A stretch of 64,000 nt of DNA from NCBI GenBank assembly GCA_014238945.1, contig JABAAB010000089.1:1-64000 (forward strand). The letters run 5' to 3'. The position numbers were made by a program, and so were the translations under genes. This document shows positions 52,210 to 61,277 of this stretch, in pieces (position 1 is the stretch's first letter; every line of letters starts with the position of its first letter). Source of the DNA: Lysobacterales bacterium. GTDB taxonomy: Bacteria > Pseudomonadota > Gammaproteobacteria > Xanthomonadales > SZUA-36. A model generated the notes under the pieces. It worked only from the letters and a program-made list of their open reading frames with translations, did not search any database and was not told where the DNA came from.

Positions 52210-53483
52210 GCAGTCTGGTCCTTGTTGCACTGTGTTTTGCCATATTTGCCGGCCTGGGCGGTGGTAAATTCTTTATGCACAATCGAACACAGGAATTGGG
52301 AATAGCCGTCATCCTGGGTTTGTTTATTATCGCACTCTACCTGTCCTCCTTCAGGTTAAGCAGTGGCCAATGGTTTTTCTGGGTAAGCACTTGCCTGTCA
52401 TTCGTTGCTTTCATCATGGTGTTCTGGTCGATGATATTTTCTTTCAAAGCCGGGCAGTCATTTCTGCCCAGTCTTCTTGCTTCCAGGGAGTTCCTGTTGC
52501 TGCTGATCGCTCCAACCATATACCTGCTGTACAGGAGTGGACTCCAACTTGACCACATCGGACGTGCCATGATTGCGGGATTGGTACTGGCCGCCTTCAG
52601 TTACCTGTTTTTCTACTTCACACTGGATCTGAAAGCTGCCTATTTTTCTGATGATCAGTTCACTCACCACCTGGTCACCTTTGATGAGGTCAGGGGATTC
52701 AGACTAAAACCACCAACCTATGCCGTCATGATCCTTGCATTGATTTGTTTCTTTACCCTAACCGGCAAGTCAAGTGTTCCCATGAAGCTACTGGCATTTG
52801 CCGGCATCTGCCTGTCCGTGTTCATCTGGTCACTGGTGATCCTGCGGGCAGTGGCAGCCGGTATCGTGGTCTCCCTGATTCTTTATCCATTTCTCTGGCG
52901 TCGGCGAGCGAACCTGTACCTGGTGATCACCCTGGTGCCGATCCTGCCCATTGCATGCTACGTATTGATGGATCCGATGCTTGGTTACGTGGAAGGTGCC
53001 CATGGCGCAGGTGTTCGGATGGAAGCGTTTGGCCTGGCACTCACCGAATTCAAATCAAACTGGTTGATCGGTTGGGGCCAGTCAAGTGCCTATACGCTTA
53101 CCTACCAGGACCTGTTTAATCCAAAGTTTTTTCCGTCCGATCTGGGAATTGTGGGCATCATGTTCAAATACGGAGCCCTGGGTGCGCTGATTTACATCAT
53201 TGCCTGCCCCACGCTTCTTCTCAAAGCAGCACGAGCCCATTGGATGGCCCTGGCTCTCGATGGCAAACCCAATCCGATATACCAGGCACTGACCGTATTC
53301 ATGACGGTCATGTCCATTAATATCGTATTGTGGCCGGGCCTGGCAATGGGCCAGGGACTGACAGCAGCGGGGATCACACTTGGCTTCAGTGCCTGTGTAT
53401 TGAACGAGTTCCGGAAAAAAGAGTCGGCCACCAATCAGCGTGACACTCCTTGCTTACCCCCAACACCCGTTGCTTCGACATGA
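52194..53483 (+). CDS. Wzy/O-antigen-ligase family polymerase
   Basis: 429-aa inner-membrane protein with about ten spans. ATG 52194 follows GCAGGA and gives MRFNLSSLVLVALCFAIFAG. The large periplasmic-loop region and following RMEAFGLALTEFKSNWLIGWG plus SDLGIVGIMFKYGALGALIY match the Wzy_C/O-antigen-ligase pattern (R...F..NPLxGWG...G...YG..G). Within a Wzx/Wzy locus it probably polymerises the lipid-linked repeat units in the periplasm. Overlaps GT2 by 16 bp and Wzx by 4 bp (ATGA). Confidence 0.8.
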   Translation: MRFNLSSLVLVALCFAIFAGLGGGKFFMHNRTQELGIAVILGLFIIALYLSSFRLSSGQWFFWVSTCLSFVAFIMVFWSMIFSFKAGQSFLPSLLASREFLLLLIAPTIYLLYRSGLQLDHIGRAMIAGLVLAAFSYLFFYFTLDLKAAYFSDDQFTHHLVTFDEVRGFRLKPPTYAVMILALICFFTLTGKSSVPMKLLAFAGICLSVFIWSLVILRAVAAGIVVSLILYPFLWRRRANLYLVITLVPILPIACYVLMDPMLGYVEGAHGAGVRMEAFGLALTEFKSNWLIGWGQSSAYTLTYQDLFNPKFFPSDLGIVGIMFKYGALGALIYIIACPTLLLKAARAHWMALALDGKPNPIYQALTVFMTVMSINIVLWPGLAMGQGLTAAGITLGFSACVLNEFRKKESATNQRDTPCLPPTPVAST

Positions 53484-54838
53484 AAAGTCTGCGTAACCTC
53501 ATAAACATCCCCGATGGGAAGCTACGTCGCTCCTGGTCTCAGCTGTTCAGTATCGTTTTTCTGCGGGCTTCCGGTGTCCTGGTCCAATTGGTTGTCAATA
53601 TATTTCTGGCCCGCGTGTTTGGCCCCGCCACGATCGGCATTTACCAGTTGTACTGTTCCTGGATGGTCACCATTGCCGATGGTGGTGGCCTGGGTCTGCC
53701 AGTTTCTACCATGCGCCGGGTATCGCAACTTCGTGCGACCGGTGACAAAGGGTCCGCGAAGGCGCTCGTCAAGAGCACACTGCTTCTGACCGCGAGCATT
53801 TTCCTGGTTTTACTGGCTTTGGGTACTTTTTTTCTCCCATGGGTTACACATATGTTCTACCAGGGCTATGGTTTACCCATCTATCTTCAGCTTGCCCTGA
53901 CCGGGAGTCTGTTTTTTGCCCTGTTTCGTATACTCCTCGAAAACCGTAAGGCTGAGGGACGACCAAAGCTGGCCGTGACTGTCGAATCCCTGGGCTTGCC
54001 GGTACTGTTTCTGGTCGGAAGTCTTGTGTATTTCCTGAATACCGATTCTCCCGATCCCATGGTGGTGGTTTCGATTCACATTGTGGTCCTGGCCATTACC
54101 GCAGTGTCCTTTTTTCTGTATTGGCTAAGAAGTGGCACCTCTCCGAAGCAGAGTCCCGTACCTGCAGTGGCCCAAAAGGTATTCCAGCCTGACGGATATA
54201 ATATATGGGGTGGCGTGGTCGCAAATGTCATCATCATCAATCTTCCTTTCTACCTGTTGCCCCTGATTGCCAGTGCGGACTCGATTGGAATTTTCGCGGT
54301 CAGCTATCGAATCGTTGCCGTGTCCACCACGCTTCTGGTGGTGTTGTCCGCCTGGTTTGGTCCGCGAATCGCTGCCGCCCATGCTCGCCAGGAATCAAAT
54401 AGTGTAAGACGTGAATTGAAACAGGCCAGGATCATATCCACTCTTATCTACCTGCCATTCCTGCTGATCTGCTTTTTCTTTGGACAACACATTCTCGCCA
54501 TATTTGGAGAGGCCTTCAGCGGTTCGAAAAACCTGCTGCTGATACTGGCTGCCGGCCAATTGATCAATGCGGCTACCGGTGTACCTGGTCTGCATCTGAA
54601 CATGATCGGCAAGAGCAGGCTTGAACTGGTTGTGGCTCTTTGCACCATATTGATTGGCATTCCCCTGTGCCTGGCCGGGGGGTTGAATTTTGGTATGACT
54701 GGCCTGGCCGCTGGTTTCACAATGACCATAACCATAAAGAATGTTGGTTCCTTGCTGGTCTCGGAGAGCCTGATCAGCGCATCGGTTAAAAAAGGATCAA
54801 CCGATGAAAATATTCCCCTTCAACTTCAGACACAGTGA
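53480..54838 (+). CDS. Wzx-type oligosaccharide flippase
   Basis: 452-aa inner-membrane protein with about 14 spans of the MOP/polysaccharide-transport family. N-terminal SIVFLRASGVLVQLVVNIFL and ARVFGPATIGIYQL are typical of Wzx; a second half begins near residue 245 (WGGVVANVIIINLPFYLLPL). It flips undecaprenyl-pyrophosphate-linked repeat units across the membrane for Wzy. ATG 53480 overlaps the preceding TGA. The charged C-terminal tail is cytoplasmic. Confidence 0.9.
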   Translation: MKSLRNLINIPDGKLRRSWSQLFSIVFLRASGVLVQLVVNIFLARVFGPATIGIYQLYCSWMVTIADGGGLGLPVSTMRRVSQLRATGDKGSAKALVKSTLLLTASIFLVLLALGTFFLPWVTHMFYQGYGLPIYLQLALTGSLFFALFRILLENRKAEGRPKLAVTVESLGLPVLFLVGSLVYFLNTDSPDPMVVVSIHIVVLAITAVSFFLYWLRSGTSPKQSPVPAVAQKVFQPDGYNIWGGVVANVIIINLPFYLLPLIASADSIGIFAVSYRIVAVSTTLLVVLSAWFGPRIAAAHARQESNSVRRELKQARIISTLIYLPFLLICFFFGQHILAIFGEAFSGSKNLLLILAAGQLINAATGVPGLHLNMIGKSRLELVVALCTILIGIPLCLAGGLNFGMTGLAAGFTMTITIKNVGSLLVSESLISASVKKGSTDENIPLQLQTQ

Positions 54839-54844
54839 AATCAT

Positions 54845-55777
54845 ATGAAGACCCTTGACTTTATCGTAATTGGTGCCCAGAAATCTGCGACAACTTCCCT
54901 GTTTCGTTACCTGCAACAACATCCGGAGATAAATATGCCGGCTGACAAGGAAGCACCCTTTTTCAGCGAAGACAGGTTTTACAGCCTGGGCTGGGAGGAC
55001 TTCGCCAGGACCCGCTTTGATCCCTCCACCTCGGGGCAGTTCTGGGGTACGGTATCTCCCCAATACATGTCCGACCAGCGTGTACCCGCACGGATAGCGC
55101 AGCATATGCCCAATACCAGGTTAATCGCCCTGTTGCGAAACCCCGTGGATCGGGCCTATTCACATTATCGGATGGCGGTTCGACGTGGAACCGAGAACAG
55201 AAGCTTCCCCGAGGCGGTTGATGACCTTCGTTCTATTCACCATCAGCATTTTGATCTCGCTGCTCCGGATGCTCAAATCGAGAACGGTATCAAAAACTGC
55301 GAAGAGGAATACTATCTGGCCTGGGGCGAGTATGGACGGGTACTTGAGTTGTATCGCCGGTATTTTGAAAATGACAGGATTTTGGTGCTCTATATGAATG
55401 ACCTGAAGAATAACCCCGATGAAACGGTCAGGACAGCTTTGGAATTTATCGGTGCAGACGGTCAAATAATCCCCGCAAATGTCGGCAAGGTCTATCACAC
55501 AGGTGGCACCAAAAGAATCATCCCTGAGACATGGAAGCATTTCCTCCGTGATCAGGACTGGTTCAGGTCCCTCTGGCACCTGGTACCCGAGCAGACACGT
55601 GGCAACATTAACTACTGGTATGAACAGCTCAATGTAAGAAAACAGCTGCCCGATACCATTGATCCAGGCACACGCCTGAAGCTTGTGGACTATTTCAGTT
55701 CCGATGTTGAGTTACTCCAGAACGTGTGCTCCAGACGCGTTCCCTGGAAGGAATTCTCCGGAGTAGCGACCTCATGA
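54845..55777 (+). CDS. PAPS-dependent sulfotransferase
   Basis: 310-aa soluble sulfotransferase transferring sulfate from PAPS to a carbohydrate. The 5'-phosphosulfate-binding loop is FIVIGAQKSATTSLFRYLQ (residues ~5-23) and the 3'-phosphate motif is LIALLRNPVDRAYSHYRMAV (~96-115). Related to heparan-sulfate N-deacetylase/sulfotransferase-type (Sulfotransfer_1) enzymes. Located 6 bp after Wzx and overlapping the DUF6492 gene (ATGA), it strongly suggests a sulfated exopolysaccharide, a trait common in marine bacteria. Confidence 0.9.
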   Translation: MKTLDFIVIGAQKSATTSLFRYLQQHPEINMPADKEAPFFSEDRFYSLGWEDFARTRFDPSTSGQFWGTVSPQYMSDQRVPARIAQHMPNTRLIALLRNPVDRAYSHYRMAVRRGTENRSFPEAVDDLRSIHHQHFDLAAPDAQIENGIKNCEEEYYLAWGEYGRVLELYRRYFENDRILVLYMNDLKNNPDETVRTALEFIGADGQIIPANVGKVYHTGGTKRIIPETWKHFLRDQDWFRSLWHLVPEQTRGNINYWYEQLNVRKQLPDTIDPGTRLKLVDYFSSDVELLQNVCSRRVPWKEFSGVATS

Positions 55778-56646
55778 AAATCGATCTGATTACCCCTTCC
55801 TATGCTCCCGACTTTGATCGCTGCAAAGTACTCTGCGAGAGCATTGAAACTTACGTCACCGGTATTGAAAACCACTTCCTGGTGGTCGATCGCCAGGACA
55901 GGGAATTGTTCTCACCATTGGAGAGCACGCGGTGCTCTGTGGTGGTAAAGGAAGAAATTCTCCCCTCCTGGTTACACCATCTGCCCTGGTCAAGGAAATG
56001 GTGGCTTAGTGAGCGCACCATCCCGGTCCGGGGTTGGATACTGCAGCAGATTGTAAAGCTGTCAGTAGCAGAATGGAGTCAGGCCGATGTTTTTATGTTT
56101 GCTGATTCGGACGTGTTTTTTGTTCGACCATTTGATGCCAGATCAACCCTTAAAGATGACAGGGTCCGCTTATTCAGGACACCAAAAAAAGGCGAGGACC
56201 ATAAGGATCGTCGACACAAGCATTGGGATCACCACGCTGCCAGGCTGTTTTCATTGCAGGGCAATGACCATTGTAAATTTGACTATATCAGCCAGCTCAA
56301 TACCTGGCGGCGAGATGTATTGATAAAGCTTCTTGAAAGAATCGAAGAAAGCACGGGAAAGCCCTGGAAGCAGGCACTTTGTAATCAACTGCATTTTTCA
56401 GAGTATGTAATTTACGGTGTATTTGTGGATCGGGTCTTGGGCACAACCGATGCCGGGCACTATCTGGACTGGTCGGAAATCTGCAATTGTTCCTGGCACC
56501 AGGTCATAGATGGACAACAGGCCCTGAACCGATTCATCAACCGCACGCTTCCGAATCAGTCGGCTGTACTGGTGCAATCCAATCTGAATGCGCACCCTGA
56601 TACATATTCCCACATGTTCCATTGGTCGCAAATTTCCAATCCCTAA
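55774..56646 (+). CDS. DUF6492 family protein, probable glycosyltransferase
   Basis: 290-aa soluble protein; ATG 55774 overlaps the sulfotransferase stop. It opens with IDLITPSYAPDFDRCKVLCE, typical of a GT-A fold, and has an acidic DxD-like motif in VFMFADSDVFFVRPFDA near residue 105-120. DUF6492 proteins are found in polysaccharide clusters and are thought to be sugar transferases, but none is well characterised here. The region PKKGEDHKDRRHKHWDHHA is unusually basic and histidine-rich, perhaps binding a nucleotide sugar or metal. Confidence 0.75.
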   Translation: MKIDLITPSYAPDFDRCKVLCESIETYVTGIENHFLVVDRQDRELFSPLESTRCSVVVKEEILPSWLHHLPWSRKWWLSERTIPVRGWILQQIVKLSVAEWSQADVFMFADSDVFFVRPFDARSTLKDDRVRLFRTPKKGEDHKDRRHKHWDHHAARLFSLQGNDHCKFDYISQLNTWRRDVLIKLLERIEESTGKPWKQALCNQLHFSEYVIYGVFVDRVLGTTDAGHYLDWSEICNCSWHQVIDGQQALNRFINRTLPNQSAVLVQSNLNAHPDTYSHMFHWSQISNP

Positions 56647-56812
56647 AAATGCAGCAACTGGTAGCTACCATTAATTGCCGTTTTGTGGAGAGTCGCTTTG
56701 TGACTCAATTCTGCAGAATTCCAGAAATGTATGATGGGTTGGGTAATCTATATGCTGCAATTGACGATGATGGTTTTGGATTTACTAAGACAATGAAAGT
56801 GTAGACAAACAA

Positions 56813-57574
56813 ATGAAGAGATTGATCCGTACCTTGCAAACCTGGTTTCCCATGTTCCTCGAAACCAAATTCACTGTAGTGCGGTTCCTCAGACGTATAC
56901 TCAAAACACCCTTTGAATCAGATTTCAGGGCCATTCAATATTTCCCGGGCCTGGATCAGGCCCTGTTTCTGGACGTTGGTGGTAACCGGGGACAAAGCAC
57001 GGACGCGATAATGCTATATGCTGAAAACTGTTTGATTCATATCTTTGAACCCAATCCCGCGCTCAGTGAAAAATTGGAACATCTGTTCACCAAGAAAAAC
57101 CAGGTGCATGTGCACAAATTTGGCCTTGGAGACAAAGCCAGTGAACAAAAATTATACATCCCATTTTACAGAAAATGGATGTTTGACGGTCTTTCTTCTT
57201 TTGACAAGGAAAACCCAAAACTCTGGCTGAAGGATCACCTGTACCGCTATAAAGAGTCGCACCTCACTTTAAGGGAAGCGAATTGTGAAATTAAGACCTT
57301 GGATCAATTAAACCTGAATCCATTTTTCATTAAACTGGATATACAAGGATATGAATATCAGGCACTTATAGGTGGAGAACAAACAATTCGGGCCAACGAA
57401 CCCGTATTGTTAATCGAGGATCCAGACCAACAGATTGTTGACTACCTGGGCGGCCTGGGATACCTGTACTATGCATTTTATGATGGGAAATTCAGGGCGC
57501 AGGAAACAGGCAGCCCCAATACATTTTTCATGACCCAAAACAAGGCAGCCGGGATTAGGGAACATATAGTCTAG
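56813..57574 (+). CDS. FkbM family methyltransferase
   Basis: 253-aa SAM-dependent O-methyltransferase. Motif I is ALFLDVGGNRGQSTDAIML (residues ~45-63), followed by LIHIFEPNPALSEKL (motif post-I acidic Glu) and FIKLDIQGYEYQALIGGE, the FkbM signature. In polysaccharide loci such enzymes methylate sugar hydroxyls. Starts 166 bp after the DUF6492 gene on the same strand, and is AT-richer than the preceding genes, so it may have been added later. The gap 56647-56812 holds no supported gene. Confidence 0.88.
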   Translation: MKRLIRTLQTWFPMFLETKFTVVRFLRRILKTPFESDFRAIQYFPGLDQALFLDVGGNRGQSTDAIMLYAENCLIHIFEPNPALSEKLEHLFTKKNQVHVHKFGLGDKASEQKLYIPFYRKWMFDGLSSFDKENPKLWLKDHLYRYKESHLTLREANCEIKTLDQLNLNPFFIKLDIQGYEYQALIGGEQTIRANEPVLLIEDPDQQIVDYLGGLGYLYYAFYDGKFRAQETGSPNTFFMTQNKAAGIREHIV

Positions 57575-57587
57575 AGGCGATTTGTAT

Positions 57588-57615
57588 ACACAACCGCATG
57601 ACGGTTATGTTGTGT
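57588..57615. terminator. Terminator-like hairpin at the end of the polysaccharide locus
   Basis: ACACAAC (57588-57594) pairs with GTTGTGT (57609-57615), with an inner CCG/CGG helix; AACTGAAAATAATTTT follows. Lies 14 bp after the FkbM stop. Moderate stem, short T-run further on, so only a candidate. Confidence 0.4.
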
Positions 57616-57765
57616 TAACTGAAAATAATTTTGCGCTCAAAAGCTTCACAAGACCATGGATCCATGGTGAGCAATTTCCACCGGAAAGGGACAAATGGGA
57701 AGTCATATTTTCACCCAAGTAATGATGTCACACGGTCCGGACTTTGTGGGTTTAACCGGGTTCTC

Positions 57766-59082
57766 TCATACCTCGTTCAGATATTGTGGGGGAATTCCAT
57801 TGTCTGCCAGGTACTCCATTGCATCACAAAAACGCTCGAGTTCTTCCATGGTGGTGTAGACATTGGCGGTAACCCGGGCACCTTCGAACTCAGCATGTTT
57901 GATCGGTGTGATAATGATCCGGTGCTGATCCCACATATAACGACCCACGGCCGAGGTATCAATGCCCTCGATATCCACGTTTCCAATACAACAGGAAAAC
58001 TCAGGCTTAAGACTGGTGTTCAAACGAATGCGATCATGTTGCAGCAAACGCATCGCCCAGTAGTCTCTAAGATAACGAAGCCGTGCTTCCTTGCGTTCAG
58101 CGCCAATTCCCTGGTGAAAGGTCAGCGCTTCTGAAATGGCGTTGTGATTGGCTGCAGGGTGGGTACCGATTTCCTCGAACTTGCGTATGTCTTCATCCTG
58201 GCGCTCGGCTGATGCCTGCATTGGCCACAGGTCCTTGATTTTATCCTTGCGCACATACAGCATGCCGGTGCCAATTGGTGCCAATAACCATTTGTGCAGA
58301 CTGGTCGCAAAATAGTCGCAATCCAGGTCCTCGTGTTTAAAGGCAAAATGGGCGAATGAGTGCGCGCCATCGACAATGACTGGGATACCCCGTTTTCGCG
58401 CCATCTGTACCACGCCCTTGACCGGAAGAATCTGACCCGTGAGATTGATGATGTGACACATCAGGATCACCCGGGTCCTGGGCGTGATGTTCTGTTCAAA
58501 TAATCGAACGATCTCGTCCGGGTCTTCCGCGGGCACCGGGATCTGGAACTGCTTCAGGACGATCCCTTCTCGACGTTCACGTTGCTTGAAGGTGTTTATC
58601 ATGCGGCCATAATCCTGGGTCGTGGTCAGGACTTCGTCGCCTGCCTGCAGATCAATACCCAGTTGACAGATCTGGAGCCCCTCAGAGGCATTACGTGTGA
58701 TGGCAATTTCCTCCGCAGACGAACCGAACTCACGAGCCAGTCTCTGGCGGACACCTTCCAGTTGTGGCTCAAGGACTTTCCACATAGTGTAAACGGGTGC
58801 CTCGTTCATAAAATCGAGGTGTCGTTTCATCGCTTCCTGGACGATGGCCGGTGCAGGACTCACCCCACCGTTATTCAGGTTTACCAAACTGCGATCCACC
58901 GTGAATGACTGCTGGACCCCAATCCAGAAATTCTCATCCCTCGCAATAGATTCCGGGCTACCCGAATTTGTAGACATTTGCTCTACAAACTGGGCAAATA
59001 CCTTCGCATTGAATGTGGTTGCCAGCATCGTAGCGGCGGCTGGAGCAGTAGCGGTGCGTAAGAAACGACGTCTTGAGTACAT
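57766..59082 (-). CDS. Tat-exported class V aminotransferase (isopenicillin-N-epimerase-like)
   Basis: 438-aa PLP enzyme of the class V/CsdB fold with a twin-arginine signal (SRRRFLRTATAPAAATM), unusual for a PLP enzyme and implying folded export with cofactor. Core blocks: VNLNNGGVSPAPAIV, ITRNASEGLQICQ, VIVDGAHSFAHF (PLP-ring Asp), and the Schiff-base lysine in FATSLHKWLLAPIG. The isopenicillin-N-epimerase-like group includes epimerases, lyases and desulfurases; the substrate is not evident. Monocistronic, convergent with the FkbM gene. Confidence 0.87.
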   Translation of the reverse strand: MYSRRRFLRTATAPAAATMLATTFNAKVFAQFVEQMSTNSGSPESIARDENFWIGVQQSFTVDRSLVNLNNGGVSPAPAIVQEAMKRHLDFMNEAPVYTMWKVLEPQLEGVRQRLAREFGSSAEEIAITRNASEGLQICQLGIDLQAGDEVLTTTQDYGRMINTFKQRERREGIVLKQFQIPVPAEDPDEIVRLFEQNITPRTRVILMCHIINLTGQILPVKGVVQMARKRGIPVIVDGAHSFAHFAFKHEDLDCDYFATSLHKWLLAPIGTGMLYVRKDKIKDLWPMQASAERQDEDIRKFEEIGTHPAANHNAISEALTFHQGIGAERKEARLRYLRDYWAMRLLQHDRIRLNTSLKPEFSCCIGNVDIEGIDTSAVGRYMWDQHRIIITPIKHAEFEGARVTANVYTTMEELERFCDAMEYLADNGIPPQYLNEV

Positions 59083-59447
59083 GGGGTCACGCTTTGAGAG
59101 GGGTGATCCTGAAATCTAGCAGAATTTCATCTTTACGCATAGCAGGCAAGAAAGTGCATCGCCAATGATCAGGGTTGCGGAACAACGGAAAATCAATGTT
59201 TCACCAAAACGGGATCGTGGAACACACCTGATCTATGTGTCCCCATCTGACTTCCAGCCAAAACTGCGTTTTAACCAATCGCACGACGGGCACGGCCTGC
59301 TGCTCCAGTTTATCCGGCAGTGCCCGCCCCTGCTTTTTGCAGGGCGGGCACCTTGTCAGGCATCCATTCGAAACGGCCAATGATGGCGTTGTTCAGGATT
59401 TGGTTGATTAAAGCCAACGGTGGACTGGCCGACCGCAGCCTGCAGGG
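59083..59447. other. Intergenic region with a strong hairpin
   Basis: About 365 bp without a supported gene. Contains GTGCCCGCCCCTGC (59320-59333), loop TTTTT, GCAGGGCGGGCAC (59339-59351), a nearly perfect 13-bp stem with one bulged C. On the minus strand the same stretch reads as an open peptide ending in EWMPDKVPALQKAGAGTAG, possibly a gene relic. Confidence 0.4.
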
Positions 59448-59996
59448 CTAACCCGTACCACCGTTTTTGATCCGCGGGTCGTACTGGATGGTGGTGCCGT
59501 CGCACTCAGCCTCGACCTTGTACCAGACAGTCAATGCATACTCGTTCTTATCTTCAATGGTGATTTGGTTCGGACCGGTGGGGTTAACCGTAGCGACCAC
59601 ACCCGACGTCTTTACCGCATTGAAATCCGACACGGCCTCGTTGCTGATATTACCCCAGCCGTTAGTGTCGGGTTTGTCTACAGAATCAGGAGCAAGCACA
59701 ACCCGGGTCAACTCCCAGTTACTTGGACTATCCGCCGTGCAAGTCTTATTGCCAACCAATTGAAAGTGAATCCTGTCTTTTGGATGGTCATGCGGTACGC
59801 AAACATCACCCTGGTTTTTCCCGGCGCAGTTTCCGGTCCCCACCTCGGAGTCAAACTCAAGGGCTGTTTCATTAGCGTTTACCTTTATTTTCACGACGGG
59901 TGACGCCGCTGCTGATGTAGCAGAGAAAATCATTCCCGCCATTAAAATGATGAACCAACTAGCTTTGTAACTGTTCTTGTTTGCCTGGGTATTCAT
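59448..59996 (-). CDS. Exported protein of unknown function
   Basis: 182-aa protein starting at ATG 59996 with GGGAGA upstream; the longer open frame lacks such a site. Residues 1-32 are a signal peptide (SWFIILMAGMIFSATSAAAS). The mature part is beta-rich with four cysteines (TGNCAGKNQGDVC, GNKTCTAD, EAECDG), probably two disulfides, and ends in DPRIKNGGTG. I do not recognise the family. The composition and size resemble small periplasmic or extracellular Ig-like domains. Monocistronic. Confidence 0.65.
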   Translation of the reverse strand: MNTQANKNSYKASWFIILMAGMIFSATSAAASPVVKIKVNANETALEFDSEVGTGNCAGKNQGDVCVPHDHPKDRIHFQLVGNKTCTADSPSNWELTRVVLAPDSVDKPDTNGWGNISNEAVSDFNAVKTSGVVATVNPTGPNQITIEDKNEYALTVWYKVEAECDGTTIQYDPRIKNGGTG

Positions 59997-60342
59997 AGTG
60001 TATCTCCCTACTGTTGTTATACCAGAGCGATTATATTTTCTGTATTGACCCGGACACTCACTCAATTCAGCGCCGGACACATTTGCTGAAATGTGCACAG
60101 TCGAACCAACTAAAAATCAGCTTGGAATTTTTCGGTCAACCTGGAAGTCATGAAACATCAACCCACTGACAACACTTTGGTCAAACGTCAGAATATATCA
60201 GGACACCCGCCACTCTTCGGGGTCGCTTGAGCGCCATATTGCCACAAAACAGGGGGTATTGAGAAATGGGAGAACAAATATTTCCACAACGCAGAACGTG
60301 CGGGCTACTGCATGAACCCGTCAACAGTGCGACACGAAGCGG

Positions 60343-60801
60343 TTACATGAATTTCGAAAAATCGACGGCCTTACCGGTCTCAAGCAAAGTTTTCAGACCG
60401 GCAATCACGTACATCCAGCCACCTGACACGATGGGATGCATCTTGCTGTCGTCGGGAAAACGGTCATGAACCACCCTGAGCCTGGTATGTGTACCGACGG
60501 CATCGAGAAAAAAGGTCACGCGGGACGGGGTTTCATCCCGTGTAACGGGGTTACGCGGGAACTGCCAGGTATAGGAAAGCTCTGCTGGGTAATCGGATTT
60601 CAGAATGGTGCCCTCACAACCGATTTCATCTCCGTGCTCACCATCGACCAGGAACCTTATCCCTGAACCCACGGTCCAGTCGCTGTCCACCCTTGTTGAA
60701 TGCCAATACTGCCGGGTAAATTCGGCTAGAGTCAGGCCCTGCCATACGTCTTCACGCGATGCGGCAATCAGGGTTTCATAGACATATTTCAAGTCATTCA
60801 T
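60343..60801 (-). CDS. SRPBCC (AHSA1-like) domain protein
   Basis: 152-aa protein of the START/Bet v 1-like fold, AHSA1 type: YVYETLIAASREDVWQGLT at the N-terminus, GSGIRFLVDGEHGDEIGCEG, LSYTWQFPRNP and SRVTFFLDAVGTHTRLRVVH, ending with the helix GGWMYVIAGLKTLLETGKAV. Such proteins bind small hydrophobic ligands in a cavity and are commonly encoded just after an ArsR-type regulator, as here: its ATG overlaps the restored end of the regulator (ATGAATGA). Ligand unknown. Confidence 0.87.
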   Translation of the reverse strand: MNDLKYVYETLIAASREDVWQGLTLAEFTRQYWHSTRVDSDWTVGSGIRFLVDGEHGDEIGCEGTILKSDYPAELSYTWQFPRNPVTRDETPSRVTFFLDAVGTHTRLRVVHDRFPDDSKMHPIVSGGWMYVIAGLKTLLETGKAVDFSKFM

Positions 60802-61125
60802 CGGTTTCTTCCTGTATTTTTCCCTTTTCCAGGGCTTCTTTCAGATTCAAAATCGCTGCGGATTTGCGGACTGAGAATTTATCAATCCAGCGTCGACCGA
60901 CCCTGGCGATCGGGACCGGATTGAGATAGTGCAATTTTTCCTTCCCTGCCATTTGATCACGACCAGTCCCGCGTCTTCGAGCAATTTCAAGTGCTTGGTA
61001 ACTGACTGACGGCGCATAGCGGTTCCTTCACAAAGTGCATTCAATGTCTGGCCCGGGTGGTCGAAAAGCCGGTCCAGCAGGGCGCGGCGGGTGGCGTCTG
61101 CCATGGCTTTGAAAATCTTGTCCAT
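60794..61125 (-). pseudogene. ArsR-type regulator with a 1-nt frameshift
   Basis: The frame from ATG 61125 encodes a winged helix-turn-helix (MDKIFKAMADATRRALLDRL, GTAMRRQSVTKHLKLLEDAG) and breaks after VIKWQG near 60943, continuing in the wrong frame to a stop at 60847. In the adjacent frame the expected family sequence resumes at once (EKLHYLNPVPIARVGRRWID, later ILNLKEALEKGKIQEE) and ends in TGA 60794-60796, overlapping the SRPBCC start. One base appears to be missing in the run AAGGAAAAA, so this is a recent mutation or a sequencing error. The truncated 92-aa form still holds the DNA-binding helices. Confidence 0.8.
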
Positions 61126-61277
61126 CGTTAATAACTATATGCAGCCATATGGCTGCATGTCAGGAACAATGAAACTTCAACCGCAGCAATCATGACCACG
61201 CAATACAGGAGTACGGTGGTGGGTGGAAGAAACACTCTGACGGGGCAGTCTGGCCCTGGTCTGAACGCCCTGCTGAA

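Noticed and set aside
56649..56804. Short plus-strand frame before the FkbM gene
   Set aside because: 51 codons, no ribosome-binding site or recognisable feature; likely spacer.
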